64,000 nt of DNA from Paraburkholderia bannensis (GCF_014200455.1 NZ_JACHBW010000003.1:372001-436000), one strand, 5' to 3'; shown: positions 1-9,825, counted from the first letter of the stretch. Numbers and translations are program-made. Notes: generated from the sequence alone by a model not told the origin.

Positions 1-1224
1 AGCATTGCAAACCGCGAGCGCTTTCTGCGCCGTGTGAAGAACTATATTCGTCACGCCGTCTCGGAAGCGGTGCGTGACCGCAGCATCAAGGACATTCAAA
101 GCAATCAGAGCATCACCATTCCGCGCAAGGACATTGCCGAGCCCTCATTCCGGCATGGGCCCGGCGGGCGGCGCGAAATGGTCCATCCCGGCAACGAGGA
201 CTACATTCGCGGCGACCGTATTCCGCGCCCGCAAGGCGGCGGGGGCGGTGGCGGCAGTCAGGCGAGCAACGAGGGCGAAGGTCAGGACGACTTCGTGTTC
301 GAGCTCTCGCGCGAAGAGTTCATGCAGTACTTCTTCGACGACCTCGAACTGCCGCGCCTCGTTAAAACCCATCTGATGGCCGTTCCCACGTGGAAGAGCA
401 TCCGTGCGGGCTGGGCTGCCGAAGGCACGCCGAACAACATCGACGTGGTGCGTTCGCTGCGCAGCGCCTTGGGCCGCCGTATCGCACTGGGCGCACCGCT
501 CGTCAACGAACTGCACGCGCTCGAAGAGCAGCTCGAAGCGCTGATGTCCGATACTTCGGATCGTCGCGACGAGATCAAGACGCTCGAAGAAGAGATCCAT
601 CACCTGCGTGGCCGCATCTGGCGCATTCCCTTCATTGACCCGTTCGACCTGCGTTACGTGAATCGCGTGAAGCAGCCGCAGCCATCCAGTCAGGCGGTGA
701 TGTTCTGTCTGATGGATGTATCGGGGTCGATGGACGAGCAGCGCAAGGATCTGTCCAAGCGTTTCTTCATCCTTCTGTATCTGTTCCTCAAGCGCAACTA
801 CGAGAAGATCGAGGTGGTCTTCATCCGACACCATACGCGCGCCGAGGAAGTGGACGAGGACACCTTCTTCCATTCGACGGAAAGCGGCGGCACGGTCGTG
901 TCGAGCGCGCTGGAACTGATGAAGAAAGTGATCGAGGACCGATATTCGCCGAGCGAGTGGAACATTTATGGCGCGCAGGCTTCGGACGGCGACAACTGGA
1001 CCGACGATTCGCCGAAGTGCCGCAAGCTGCTCGCGGATGACATCCTGCCTAAGGTGCGCTATTTTGCGTATATTCAGGTGACGCCGGAAGAGCAGAACCT
1101 CTGGCTGGAATACGCTCAACTTGCGCTCACCGAGCCCGCGCTGGCGATGAAGAAGGTCGACACCGCGGCGGATATCTACCCGGTTTTCCGGGAGCTGTTC
1201 GAAAAGCAGGTGGAGCATTCATGA
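1..1224 (+). CDS. yeaH: YeaH/YhbH family protein (DUF444), 5' end outside the window
   Basis: The reading frame is open from base 1, and the residues before the first in-window GTG (34) still match the family N-terminus (RERFLRR), so the true start lies upstream. The visible protein has a basic N-terminal part, a glycine run at about residues 64-70, a coiled-coil-like stretch, and a C-terminal von Willebrand A-like domain with the metal-site motif DVSGSMD. Family members are usually about 420 residues, so little is missing. In other bacteria the gene lies between the serine kinase gene prkA (yeaG) and spoVR, and spoVR does follow here; prkA is expected just upstream. The exact biochemical role is unknown; the family is linked to starvation and general stress. 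Confidence 0.93.
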   Translation, partial: SIANRERFLRRVKNYIRHAVSEAVRDRSIKDIQSNQSITIPRKDIAEPSFRHGPGGRREMVHPGNEDYIRGDRIPRPQGGGGGGGSQASNEGEGQDDFVFELSREEFMQYFFDDLELPRLVKTHLMAVPTWKSIRAGWAAEGTPNNIDVVRSLRSALGRRIALGAPLVNELHALEEQLEALMSDTSDRRDEIKTLEEEIHHLRGRIWRIPFIDPFDLRYVNRVKQPQPSSQAVMFCLMDVSGSMDEQRKDLSKRFFILLYLFLKRNYEKIEVVFIRHHTRAEEVDEDTFFHSTESGGTVVSSALELMKKVIEDRYSPSEWNIYGAQASDGDNWTDDSPKCRKLLADDILPKVRYFAYIQVTPEEQNLWLEYAQLALTEPALAMKKVDTAADIYPVFRELFEKQVEHS

Positions 1225-1466
1225 CGACACGCCACCTGCACAACGAGGCGCGCGGCTACGAGCCGGAGCGCAGAAAAAAGGGCGGCGATGGGACCGGGCA
1301 ACAGGCGGATCGGCAAACCGGTCACGAAGCCGCTGCGGAAGTGGGGGGACATGTCGCTGGATCTGCGCGCCCGCAGGCGCCGGGGTCCGAGGCGCACACC
1401 CTCCCTGGCGAGCGGACATTGTCCGGCCGCGATGCCCAGCCAGTTGCCGAGAAGAGGGAAGTGCAT

Positions 1467-2990
1467 ATGAACGTAGCCGACAGACGGCCGTTGCCGTGTC
1501 CGTCCGACTGGACCTTCGATCTGATCGAGGAATACGACACGCACATCTCGCATGTTGCAGAGCAATACGAACTGGACACATATCCGATCCAGCTCGAATT
1601 GATCAGCGCCGAGCAGATGATGGACGCGTATGCCTCCGTGGGCATGCCGGTCAACTATCGCCATTGGTCGTTCGGCAAGCATTTTCTCTCCACCGAGAAA
1701 AGCTATCGCCGGGGCCAGATGGGTCTCGCTTACGAAATCGTCATCAACTCCAATCCCTGCATCGCGTATCTCATGGAAGAGAACACCATGACGATGCAGG
1801 CGCTGGTGATCGCGCACGCGGCCTATGGCCATAACTCGTTTTTCAAGGGCAACTACCTGTTCCGCCTCTGGACGGACGCCCACGCGATCGTCGACTACCT
1901 CGTCTACGCGAAGAACTACATCGCGGAGTGTGAGGAGCGCTTCGGGCTCGACCGTGTGGAAGAGTTGCTCGATTCGTGCCATGCGCTCATGAATTACGGC
2001 GTCGATCGCTACAAGCGGCCGCAAAAGCTCTCGCTCGAACGCGAGGCCGCCATGCGCCGCGAACGCGAGGCGTATCTGCAATCGCAGGTCAATGAACTGT
2101 GGCGCACGTTGCCGAAGGCGCAACAGCCCATCGCCGAGGAATACGACGAGCGTTTCCCGCCCGAGCCGCAGGAAAACCTGCTGTATTTCGCGGAAAAGAA
2201 CTCGCCGCTGCTCGAACCGTGGGAGCGCGAGGTCATTCGCATCGTGCGCAAGGTGGGGCAGTATTTCTATCCGCAGCGCCAGACCCAGGTGATGAACGAG
2301 GGCTGGGCCACGTTCTGGCATTACACACTCCTCAATACGCTGTACGCGCAGGGCAAGCTCGAAGACGGCTTCATGATGGAGTTCCTGCACTCGCACAGCA
2401 ATGTGGTCTATCAGCCGCCCGTCACCAAGCACTACTACAGCGGCATCAACCCGTATGCGCTGGGCTTTTCGATGATGAGCGACATTCGCCGCATCTGCGA
2501 AAACCCCACCGACGAAGACCGCAAGTGGTTCCCGGAGCTCGCCGGCAGTCCGTGGCTGAAGGCGCTGCATTACGCGATGCGCAACTTCAAGGACGAGAGC
2601 TTCGTCGCGCAGTATTTGTCGCCGCATCTGATCCGCGAAATGCGTCTGTTCTCGGTGCTCGACGACGATATGCGCGATGCGCTCGAAGTCTCGGCGATCC
2701 ACGACGACAGCGGCTATCAGTACGTGCGCCAGGCGCTTTCGCGTCAGTACGACATGCATCATCGCGAGCCGAACATCCAGGTCTGGTCGGTGAATACGCG
2801 CGGCGACCGCAGTCTCACGCTGCGCCACTTCATGAGCGACAATCGCCATCTTTCAGGCGACACGGACGAAGTGCTGCGGCACATGGCGCGGCTCTGGCAG
2901 TTCGACGTCTACCTCGAAAGCGTCGATGAAAACGGCACGGTCAGGAAGCGTTATGAATGCCGTTACGTGCCGCCGCCGGTGAGGGTGTAG
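1467..2990 (+). CDS. spoVR: SpoVR family protein
   Basis: A 507-residue protein that matches SpoVR/YcgB over its whole length (opening RRPLPCPSDWTFDLIEEYD; conserved block MGLAYEIVINSNPCI; central MNEGWATFWHY). It is a cytoplasmic protein of unknown biochemistry, named after a Bacillus sporulation gene but widespread in non-sporulating proteobacteria and coexpressed with PrkA and YeaH. I chose ATG 1467 because homology begins there, a GAGGGAAG ribosome site lies just upstream, and the usual length is about 510. The same frame is open back to an ATG at 1221 that overlaps the stop of the upstream gene (ATGA) and has its own GGTGGAG site. That start would add 82 hydrophilic residues unlike the family, so it remains an alternative. 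Confidence 0.9.
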   Translation: MNVADRRPLPCPSDWTFDLIEEYDTHISHVAEQYELDTYPIQLELISAEQMMDAYASVGMPVNYRHWSFGKHFLSTEKSYRRGQMGLAYEIVINSNPCIAYLMEENTMTMQALVIAHAAYGHNSFFKGNYLFRLWTDAHAIVDYLVYAKNYIAECEERFGLDRVEELLDSCHALMNYGVDRYKRPQKLSLEREAAMRREREAYLQSQVNELWRTLPKAQQPIAEEYDERFPPEPQENLLYFAEKNSPLLEPWEREVIRIVRKVGQYFYPQRQTQVMNEGWATFWHYTLLNTLYAQGKLEDGFMMEFLHSHSNVVYQPPVTKHYYSGINPYALGFSMMSDIRRICENPTDEDRKWFPELAGSPWLKALHYAMRNFKDESFVAQYLSPHLIREMRLFSVLDDDMRDALEVSAIHDDSGYQYVRQALSRQYDMHHREPNIQVWSVNTRGDRSLTLRHFMSDNRHLSGDTDEVLRHMARLWQFDVYLESVDENGTVRKRYECRYVPPPVRV

Positions 2991-3016
2991 CGCTTACGTT
3001 CTCGCTGCTTCAGTCC

Positions 3017-3043
3017 AAGGCCAGCCAGAGTGCTGGCCTTTTT
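3017..3043 (+). terminator. Intrinsic terminator after spoVR
   Basis: A 9-bp perfect stem AAGGCCAGC / GCTGGCCTT (3017-3025 and 3032-3040) with a 6-nt loop, followed by Ts. It lies 27 bp after the spoVR stop and should end the yeaH-spoVR transcript. Confidence 0.85.
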
Positions 3044-3200
3044 CATTGTCGGCGCGCAGAGCTTTGCGAGCTTTCACCGGCCTTCGCAGCGGCGCTGTGG
3101 CAAGAGGCCGCGCTAAGATACGACGCTATTCGGATAGACGAATTTCATCGAGGATTCACAGGGGAGTCGATGCGGATGCAAGAATCGAAAGGACGCGACC

Positions 3201-4877
3201 ATGGCGCTTGATCTGTTCCGGGGCGTGCGGCCATTGACCCGCGCAGGGGCGTTGCGCGATGCGAAGGCGGGCGTCATGCTCGCCTCGATGAATATCCCGC
3301 AGTTGCTGGGCTATGCGCGCATTGCGGGCATGCCCGCCGTCACCGGGATTTACACGGGTTTCTTGCCGCTGATTGCGTTTGCTCTGTTCGGCGCTTCACG
3401 CCACCTCGTCGTCGCCGCTGATTCGGCGACAGCCACGATCTTCGCCAGCAAGCTCTCGACGATGGCGTCGCCCTCCAGCGCGGAATACGTCGCGCTGGCC
3501 GGCATGACGGCGCTGCTCACCGCGGTGCTGCTGATACTCGCGCGCATCTTCAGGCTGGGCTTTCTTGCCGACTTTCTCTCGCGCACGGTGCTGGTGGGGT
3601 TTCTGACCGGCGTGGGCGTGCAGGTGGGCGTGGCGATGCTCGGCGACATGCTGGGCATTCCGTTCACTTCGCGGCGCACCGTGTTGCAGATCAAGCAGAT
3701 CGTGCTGCAGTTCAATGCGATCCACTGGCAGACGCTGACGATTGCGGCCGTGGTGGTTGCGACGATCCTTGTTTTCAAGCGTCTGCGCCCTGGCTGGCCG
3801 GTGCCGCTGCTTGCGGTGGTGGGCGGCATCGTGGCGAGCGCATGCTTCGATTTCGCGGGTCATGGCATTGCGATTACCGGGCCCGTCGCGGGTGGCCTGC
3901 CGCATATCGCGTTTCCCGCGGTGGGCTGGTTTCAGATGATCGACCTGCTGCAGGTGGCGGCGTCGTGCTTCGTCATCATCGTCGCGCAGAGCGCCGCAAC
4001 GAGCCGCGCCTTCGCGGAAAAATACGGCGAGCGCGTGGACGAAGACCGCAATCTGCTGGGCCTGGCGGCGGCGAATGCAACCGCGGCGTTCAGCGGCGCG
4101 TTCGTCGTCAACGGCAGTCCCACGCAAACCGCAATGGGCGAACAGGCCGGCGCGCGAAGCCAGTTCGCGCAGCTGATTTTCGCCGCTGTGGTGGTGATCG
4201 TGCTGCTGTTCCTGAGCAACTGGCTTCAGTATCTGCCGCGCTGCGTGCTGGCCGCGATCGTCTTTACGATTGCGGTCGGCCTCGTTCATATCGGACAACT
4301 GATCGATATTCGCGCCGAAAGTCGCGGAGAATTCCGTCTGGCAATGACCACGGCGATTTCCGTGGTCGTGATCGGGGTGGAAAACGGCATTTTGATCGCC
4401 ATTGCGCTGTCGTTGCTGCGCCACGTACGTCACAGCTATCGCCCGCATACGATGGTGCTGATGCCAAACGAAGAGGGCCGATGGATGCCGGTGCCCGCAC
4501 AGCCCGGTCAGATGACGTCGCCGGGGCTGATCGTTTACCGCTTTGGCGCAGACCTTTTCTACGCGAACGACCACTTTTTTGTCGATGATATCCGCCGTCT
4601 GATCGACGGCGCGCCGACGCCGGTACGCTGGCTGGTCATCGACGCCGCGGCGATTACCGATGTCGATTATTCGGCAGGTCGTTCGGTTAACGAATTGTGT
4701 GAATCGCTACGCAACAGCGGCGTGAAGGTGATTTTCGGGCGCGTCAACCGCTACCTGCGCGCGGATATGGACCGCCACGGCATCACGCCCGTGGTGGGAG
4801 CGGAAAATATCTACACGACCTTGCATGAGGCGCTTGCCGCCGTGCATCCCGAACTCGACGCGCACGCCGACGCATAA
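3201..4877 (+). CDS. SulP family inorganic anion transporter with C-terminal STAS domain
   Basis: A 558-residue inner-membrane protein. About 430 N-terminal residues are hydrophobic, with the SulP architecture of many membrane spans and the opening DAKAGVMLASMNIPQLLGYA typical of sulfate permease-like carriers. A STAS domain fills roughly residues 440-545 (it contains the stretch VRWLVIDAAAITDVDYSAG). SulP proteins move sulfate, bicarbonate, dicarboxylates or other anions by symport or exchange; the substrate cannot be read from sequence. An AAAGGA ribosome site precedes ATG 3201. The gene stands alone: a terminator precedes it and a very strong one follows, so it has its own promoter in the 157 bp after 3043. 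No carbonic anhydrase or sulfur assimilation gene is adjacent. Confidence 0.93.
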   Translation: MALDLFRGVRPLTRAGALRDAKAGVMLASMNIPQLLGYARIAGMPAVTGIYTGFLPLIAFALFGASRHLVVAADSATATIFASKLSTMASPSSAEYVALAGMTALLTAVLLILARIFRLGFLADFLSRTVLVGFLTGVGVQVGVAMLGDMLGIPFTSRRTVLQIKQIVLQFNAIHWQTLTIAAVVVATILVFKRLRPGWPVPLLAVVGGIVASACFDFAGHGIAITGPVAGGLPHIAFPAVGWFQMIDLLQVAASCFVIIVAQSAATSRAFAEKYGERVDEDRNLLGLAAANATAAFSGAFVVNGSPTQTAMGEQAGARSQFAQLIFAAVVVIVLLFLSNWLQYLPRCVLAAIVFTIAVGLVHIGQLIDIRAESRGEFRLAMTTAISVVVIGVENGILIAIALSLLRHVRHSYRPHTMVLMPNEEGRWMPVPAQPGQMTSPGLIVYRFGADLFYANDHFFVDDIRRLIDGAPTPVRWLVIDAAAITDVDYSAGRSVNELCESLRNSGVKVIFGRVNRYLRADMDRHGITPVVGAENIYTTLHEALAAVHPELDAHADA

Positions 4878-4898
4878 TCCCCTGCGCATCGATTCGAA

Positions 4899-4934
4899 CG
4901 CCCGGCGCAGGAAAGCTCCTGCGCCGGGCGTTTT
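4899..4934 (+). terminator. Strong intrinsic terminator after the SulP gene
   Basis: A 13-bp perfect GC-rich stem (4899-4911 with 4918-4930) with a 6-nt loop AAAGCT, followed by TTTT. It isolates the SulP gene from the sugar operon. Confidence 0.92.
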
Positions 4935-5032
4935 CACTTGACCGCAAACTACACGCAAACCGCACAGGGACGCTCCAGAAAAACCCCGATTGCCGGTGAG
5001 AATTCGCGGCTGATATCGTGCGCTCAAGCGCT

Positions 5033-5048
5033 GTGGAAGCGCTTCCAC
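5033..5048. promoter_or_regulatory. LacI-family operator upstream of the beta-glucosidase operon
   Basis: A perfect 16-bp palindrome, GTGGAAGC/GCTTCCAC, with the central CG and AAGCGCTT core typical of LacI/GalR-family operators. It ends 73 bp before the TTG start of the beta-glucosidase gene. The last gene of the same operon encodes a LacI-family regulator, its obvious candidate binder, which implies sugar-responsive autoregulation. Its position fits repression at or near the promoter, but no clear -35/-10 pair can be fixed by eye. Confidence 0.8.
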
Positions 5049-5121
5049 TTCATCGCCGCACAGACGTGGCGACGGGCCGCCAACCGGCCGCCAACCGGCC
5101 AGACCTCGCGCAGGAGCTTTC

Positions 5122-6546
5122 TTGACACACGATCCAGCCGCTTCGCCGCAATCCGCCTCGACGGCCATTATCGAAGACGACGCCTTCACACCGTCGCCCG
5201 ATTCCGCGCTCTGGCGCAGCGACTTCCTGATGGGCGCGGCCACTGCGTCATACCAGATCGAAGGCGCAGCGACCGAGGACGACCGCCTGCCGTCGATCTG
5301 GGACACCTTCAGCGCCACGCCCGGCAAGGTGCTGGCCGGCGACACGGGCGCGGTGGCCTGCGATCACTACCATCGCTGGTCTGCCGACCTCGATCTGCTC
5401 AAGGAGCTCAATTTCGAGGCTTATCGCTTCTCGATCGCCTGGCCGCGCGTGATGGACAAGTCGGGCCGCCCCAATCCAAAGGGCATCTCGTTCTACAAGC
5501 GTCTGCTCGAACGCCTGAAAGAGCAGGGCATTCAAACCTTTGCGACGCTCTATCACTGGGATCTTCCGCAGCACCTCGAAGACCGCGGCGGCTGGCTCAA
5601 CCGCGACACGGCCTACCGTTTCGCCGATTACGCCGATCTGATGAGCCGCGAGCTCCCCGGCCTCGTCGATGCATGGATGACGCTCAACGAACCGTGGTGC
5701 TCCGCGTATCTGGGTTACGGCAACGGCCATCACGCACCAGGCCTGTCGCACCCGCGCTATCCGACCCAGGCGATGCATCATCTGCTGCTCGGCCATGGCT
5801 TGACGACGCAGGTCTTGCGCGCCAACGACGCGAAGTCGGCCAAGGGCATCGTCGCGAATGTCGGGCGGGGCACGCCCCATTCGCAAACGCCTGCCGATAT
5901 CACCGCCGCGCGCCGCTTCGAAGTGCAGCACAACGCATGGGTTCTCGACCCGCTGCTCAAGGGCGAGTATCCGGCCGAGCTGTTCGAACTCTGGCCAGGC
6001 ACCGAGCCGCTGGTGCTCGAAGGCGACATGGAGACGATCGCCGCACCGCTCGACTTCCTCGGCATCAACTACTATTTCCGCACCAATGTGAAAAGCGATG
6101 GCGCGCACGGCTATACCGAAGTGCCGCTGCCGGGCGTCGAGCGCACCCAGATGGGTTGGGAAGTCCATCCGGACGGCCTGCGCGATCTGCTGCTGGGCTT
6201 CCATGACACCTACGACAAGCTGCCGCCGATCTACATCACCGAGAACGGCATGGCGTCGGACGACAGTGTGAAAGACGGCGAAGTCGTGGACACGCAGCGT
6301 ATCGCGTTTCTCAAGCGCCATCTGGCCGCCGTCGACGCGGCCATCAAGGAGGGCGTCGATGTGCGCGGCTATTTCGTGTGGTCGCTGCTCGACAACTTCG
6401 AATGGGCGTTTGGCTACGAACGGCGCTTTGGCGTCGTGCATGTGGACTACGACACGCAAAAGCGCACCAAAAAACGCAGCGCCGAGCTGATCGCGCGCTT
6501 TATCGCCGAGCGCCAGGCCCGCAACGCCGGCCACGAAATCGACTAG
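5122..6546 (+). CDS. Beta-glucosidase, glycoside hydrolase family 1
   Basis: A 474-residue GH1 enzyme that should hydrolyse beta-glucosides such as cellobiose to glucose in the cytoplasm; no signal peptide is visible. Both catalytic glutamates are present: acid/base Glu190 in TLNEPW and nucleophile Glu374 in YITENG. The family N-terminal motif FLMGAATASYQIEGA starts at about residue 35, so the first 30 residues are a non-conserved leader. The start is TTG 5122, supported by AGGAG 6 nt upstream and by the lack of an in-frame ATG before the conserved region. It is the first gene of an operon with a sugar ABC importer, which suggests the importer brings in the glucoside or its product. Confidence 0.93.
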   Translation: MTHDPAASPQSASTAIIEDDAFTPSPDSALWRSDFLMGAATASYQIEGAATEDDRLPSIWDTFSATPGKVLAGDTGAVACDHYHRWSADLDLLKELNFEAYRFSIAWPRVMDKSGRPNPKGISFYKRLLERLKEQGIQTFATLYHWDLPQHLEDRGGWLNRDTAYRFADYADLMSRELPGLVDAWMTLNEPWCSAYLGYGNGHHAPGLSHPRYPTQAMHHLLLGHGLTTQVLRANDAKSAKGIVANVGRGTPHSQTPADITAARRFEVQHNAWVLDPLLKGEYPAELFELWPGTEPLVLEGDMETIAAPLDFLGINYYFRTNVKSDGAHGYTEVPLPGVERTQMGWEVHPDGLRDLLLGFHDTYDKLPPIYITENGMASDDSVKDGEVVDTQRIAFLKRHLAAVDAAIKEGVDVRGYFVWSLLDNFEWAFGYERRFGVVHVDYDTQKRTKKRSAELIARFIAERQARNAGHEID

Positions 6547-6688
6547 CTGCACCGGCTGCGCGCCGCGAGAATGCGTCAACAGGGGAAGTAAAAAACCGCA
6601 GGACCGCGCGCGCACAGCCACCCGTTACAGCGCGATTGTTTGACTTCATCTACCTGTAAAGAAAGCCGGCACAACCGGAGGAGACGTA

Positions 6689-7939
6689 ATGAAGCAAAAC
6701 GCACCTGTCCTGCGCGGCATCGCCGCCGCGCTGGCATTGGCCGCAGCGCTCGCCGCCCACGTCACGCAGGCCGCCGACGCGCCGCTCAAGGCCAACGTGA
6801 TTCACTGGTGGACCTCGGGCGGCGAATCGGCCGCCATCAAGCAGTTCGCGCAAGCCTACGATCAGGCGGGCGGCCAGTGGGTCGACAACGCAATCGCGGG
6901 CGCTGACCAGGCGCGCGCCACGGCGATCAACCGCATCGTCGGCGGCGATCCGCCCACCGCTGCGCAGTTCAATACCTCGAAGCAGTTTCACGATCTCATC
7001 GACCAGGGACTCCTGAATAACGTCGATGCGGTCGCGGCGAAGGAAAACTGGAACGGCATCCTGCCCGAATCGGTGCTCAGCCAGATCAAGGTCAACGGCC
7101 ACTTCTACGCCGCACCGGTCGATATCCACATGCAGGACTGGTTCTTCTATTCGAAGCCGGTATTCGCGAAAGCGGGCATCACCGCCGAACCGAAGGACAT
7201 GAACGAACTGTTCGCCGATCTCGACAAGCTCAAGGCGGCCGGCGTGATTCCGCTCGCGCTGGGCGGCCAGCCGTGGCAGGAGAAGATCACCTTCGACGCG
7301 ATCTTCGCCGACATGGACCGCAATCTCTACATGAAGGTCTACCGCGACCGCGACGCCAACGCCGTCAACTCGCCCGCCTTCAAGAATGTGCTCGCGACCT
7401 TCAAGCGCCTGCACAACTATGTGGATGCGGGCTCGCCCGGGCGCAACTGGAACGACGCGACGGCGCTGGTGATTTCGGGCAAGGCGGGCATGCAGATCAT
7501 GGGCGACTGGGCCAAGGGCGAGTTTTCCAACGCGAAGCAGGTCGCGGGCAAGGACTTCGGCTGCTTCCCGGGTTTCGCGAATTCGCCTTACATGGTGGCG
7601 GGCGACGTTTTCGTCTTCCCGAAGACCGACAATGCGCAGGCCGTGAAAGCGCAGCAGCTGCTGGCGACCGTGATGACCTCGCCCAAGCCGCAGGCCGCGT
7701 TCAGCGAGAAAAAAGGCTCGATTCCGATTCGCCTCGACGTGGATAACTCAGGCTTCGATATCTGCGCGAAGGAGGGCATGAACATCATGAAGGACAAGGC
7801 GCGCCAGTTGCCGAACCCGGAAATGCTCATTGCGCCCGATGTGCAGGGCTCGCTCCAGGACGTCATCACCAACTTCTGGAACAAGAACCAGTCGGTGGAG
7901 GACGCGCAAAAGGCGTTCGCTTCCGCGATCAAGAGTTGA
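6689..7939 (+). CDS. Sugar ABC transporter substrate-binding protein
   Basis: A 416-residue family 1 periplasmic binding protein. A Sec signal peptide covers about residues 1-28, with cleavage near VTQA|AD. The mature protein opens with VIHWWTSGGESAAIKQF, the pattern of glucose/mannose binding proteins of Pseudomonas and Burkholderia (GtsA type). It delivers a mono- or oligosaccharide to the two permeases encoded downstream. A GGAGGAG ribosome site lies before ATG 6689. The 142-bp gap after the beta-glucosidase gene shows no terminator, so the two genes are probably cotranscribed. Glucose, cellobiose and other glucosides are all possible ligands. Confidence 0.92.
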   Translation: MKQNAPVLRGIAAALALAAALAAHVTQAADAPLKANVIHWWTSGGESAAIKQFAQAYDQAGGQWVDNAIAGADQARATAINRIVGGDPPTAAQFNTSKQFHDLIDQGLLNNVDAVAAKENWNGILPESVLSQIKVNGHFYAAPVDIHMQDWFFYSKPVFAKAGITAEPKDMNELFADLDKLKAAGVIPLALGGQPWQEKITFDAIFADMDRNLYMKVYRDRDANAVNSPAFKNVLATFKRLHNYVDAGSPGRNWNDATALVISGKAGMQIMGDWAKGEFSNAKQVAGKDFGCFPGFANSPYMVAGDVFVFPKTDNAQAVKAQQLLATVMTSPKPQAAFSEKKGSIPIRLDVDNSGFDICAKEGMNIMKDKARQLPNPEMLIAPDVQGSLQDVITNFWNKNQSVEDAQKAFASAIKS

Positions 7940-7945
7940 TGGCTC

Positions 7946-8893
7946 ATGTACGCGCTCAAGCTGGACGAAGCCAAACAACGGTCTAAACGGCAAGCGCGTA
8001 CAACGCGCCCCATGCGGCGGCGCATCTCGCTCGCCGCGTGGATCGCACTGCTGCCGATGGCTGTCACGGTCGTATTCGCCTATCTGGGCACGATGCTGTG
8101 GACCGCCCGCGTGTCGATGAGCTATTCGCGCTCGCTGCCGACCAACACGTTCGCGGGCGCCACGCAGTACGTGCGCCTCTTCAACACCGAACGCTGGATC
8201 GTGTCGCTGGAGAACCTCGCGATCTACGGCATCTGCTTTATCGTTGCGTGTCTCGTGATCGGCCTGTTGCTGGCGATCTTCATCGATCAGCGCGTGGGCG
8301 CGGAAGGCGCGCTGCGCACGATCTTCCTCTATCCCTATGCGATGTCTTTCGTGGCGACCGGCCTCGTGTGGCAATGGATCCTGAATCCGGAGCTGGGCGT
8401 GCAGGCGGTTCTACGTCACCTGGGTTTCGAACACGCGCGCTTCGACTGGATCGTTTCGCAACGCTTCGCGATCTACACGCTCGTGATCGCGACGGTCTGG
8501 CAGGCGGGCGGGCTCGTCATGGCGCTGCTGCTCGCTGGCCTGCGCGGCATCGACGAGGAAATCTGGAAGGCCGCGCGCCTCGATGGCATTCCGCGCTGGC
8601 GCGTCTACGTCAGTATCGTCGTGCCGATGCTCAAGACGTCGATCTCCACGGCCTTCGTGCTGTTGTTCGTGATGGTGGTGAAGCTCTACGACGCCGTTGT
8701 CGCCATGACCCAGGGCGGCCCCGGCACCGCGAGCGAAGTGCCCGGAAAATTCATCATGGACTATCTGTTCAATCGCGCGAACATCGGGCTGGCTTCGGCC
8801 GCCTCGATCGTGTTGCTCGCTACCGTGCTGGCGATTCTTGCGCCTGTGCTCTATGCGAGAAGCCGCATGGCCAGCAAAGGAGAACGCGCATGA
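7946..8893 (+). CDS. Sugar ABC transporter permease (MalF-type)
   Basis: A 315-residue inner-membrane protein with about six membrane helices after a basic N-terminus. The cytoplasmic EAA loop that docks on the ATPase is visible as EEIWKAARLDGIPRW. It follows the binding-protein gene by 6 bp and its stop overlaps the next permease start (ATGA at 8890), so the genes are translationally coupled. An internal ATG (MRRRISLAAW) could be an alternative start, since the ribosome site before 7946 is weak. It forms the channel of the importer together with the next gene product. Confidence 0.92.
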   Translation: MYALKLDEAKQRSKRQARTTRPMRRRISLAAWIALLPMAVTVVFAYLGTMLWTARVSMSYSRSLPTNTFAGATQYVRLFNTERWIVSLENLAIYGICFIVACLVIGLLLAIFIDQRVGAEGALRTIFLYPYAMSFVATGLVWQWILNPELGVQAVLRHLGFEHARFDWIVSQRFAIYTLVIATVWQAGGLVMALLLAGLRGIDEEIWKAARLDGIPRWRVYVSIVVPMLKTSISTAFVLLFVMVVKLYDAVVAMTQGGPGTASEVPGKFIMDYLFNRANIGLASAASIVLLATVLAILAPVLYARSRMASKGERA

Positions 8894-9825
8894 GCGCGCC
8901 ATTGACCGATTCATCAGAGGCCATTGCGCGCAAGGCGCACCGAACGCCCGGCGCGAAGGGGAAACCCGGACGCACGCGCTTCACACCAGCGCGCCTCGGT
9001 ATCTACGGATTCCTGATGATTGCCGCACTGTTTTTCCTGCTGCCGCTTTACGTGATGCTGGTCACCTCGGTCAAGCCTATGGAGGAGATCCGCCTTGGCC
9101 ATCTGCTGGCGCTGCCGCGTCATTTCACGCTCGCGCCGTGGCAGGACGCCTGGGCGTCGGCGTGCACGGGGCTCGAATGCGCGGGCATCCGCGTGGGCTT
9201 CTGGAATTCGGTGCGCATCGTCGTGCCCAGTACGATCATTTCGATTGCGGTGGGCGCGGTGAACGGCTATGCGCTGTCGTTCTGGAAGCCGCGCGGCGCG
9301 GGCGTGCTGTTCGCGGTGCTGCTGATGGGCGCATTCATTCCGGTGCAGGTGATGGTCTATCCGCTGGTACGCGTGCTGGCGAGCGTGCATCTCTTTAGCT
9401 CGCTGCCCGGCATCGTGGTGATCCACACGATCTTCGGCATGCCGGTGATGACGCTGCTGTTTCGCAACTACTATGCGTCGCTGCCGCAGGAGCTGTTCAA
9501 GGCGGCGCGCATCGACGGCGGCGGCTTCTGGCGCATCTTCGCGCAGCTGATGCTGCCGATGTCGGTGCCCATCATCGTCGTCGCGATCATCATGCAGGTC
9601 ACGGGCATCTGGAACGACTACATCCTCGGCCTCGTGTTCGCGGGTACCCGCAATCTGCCCATGACCGTGCAGCTCAACAACATCATCAATACCACCACCG
9701 GCGAGCGGCTCTACAACGTCAACATGGCGGCGACCATCCTCACTTCGCTCGTGCCGCTCGCGATCTATTTCGTGTCGGGGCGCTGGTTCGTGCGCGGCAT
9801 CGCGTCGGGCGCGGTGAAGGGATAA
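8890..9825 (+). CDS. Sugar ABC transporter permease (MalG-type)
   Basis: A 311-residue inner-membrane permease, the partner of the preceding one. The frame is open far upstream, but ATG 8890 overlaps the previous stop (ATGA) and gives the normal length; the protein then runs through a basic stretch into the first membrane helix (about residue 38). The EAA motif is QELFKAARIDGGGFW, and the C-terminus RGIASGAVKG is typical of MalG-like permeases. The next gene, the ATPase, starts 26 bp after its stop. Confidence 0.92.
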   Translation: MSAPLTDSSEAIARKAHRTPGAKGKPGRTRFTPARLGIYGFLMIAALFFLLPLYVMLVTSVKPMEEIRLGHLLALPRHFTLAPWQDAWASACTGLECAGIRVGFWNSVRIVVPSTIISIAVGAVNGYALSFWKPRGAGVLFAVLLMGAFIPVQVMVYPLVRVLASVHLFSSLPGIVVIHTIFGMPVMTLLFRNYYASLPQELFKAARIDGGGFWRIFAQLMLPMSVPIIVVAIIMQVTGIWNDYILGLVFAGTRNLPMTVQLNNIINTTTGERLYNVNMAATILTSLVPLAIYFVSGRWFVRGIASGAVKG

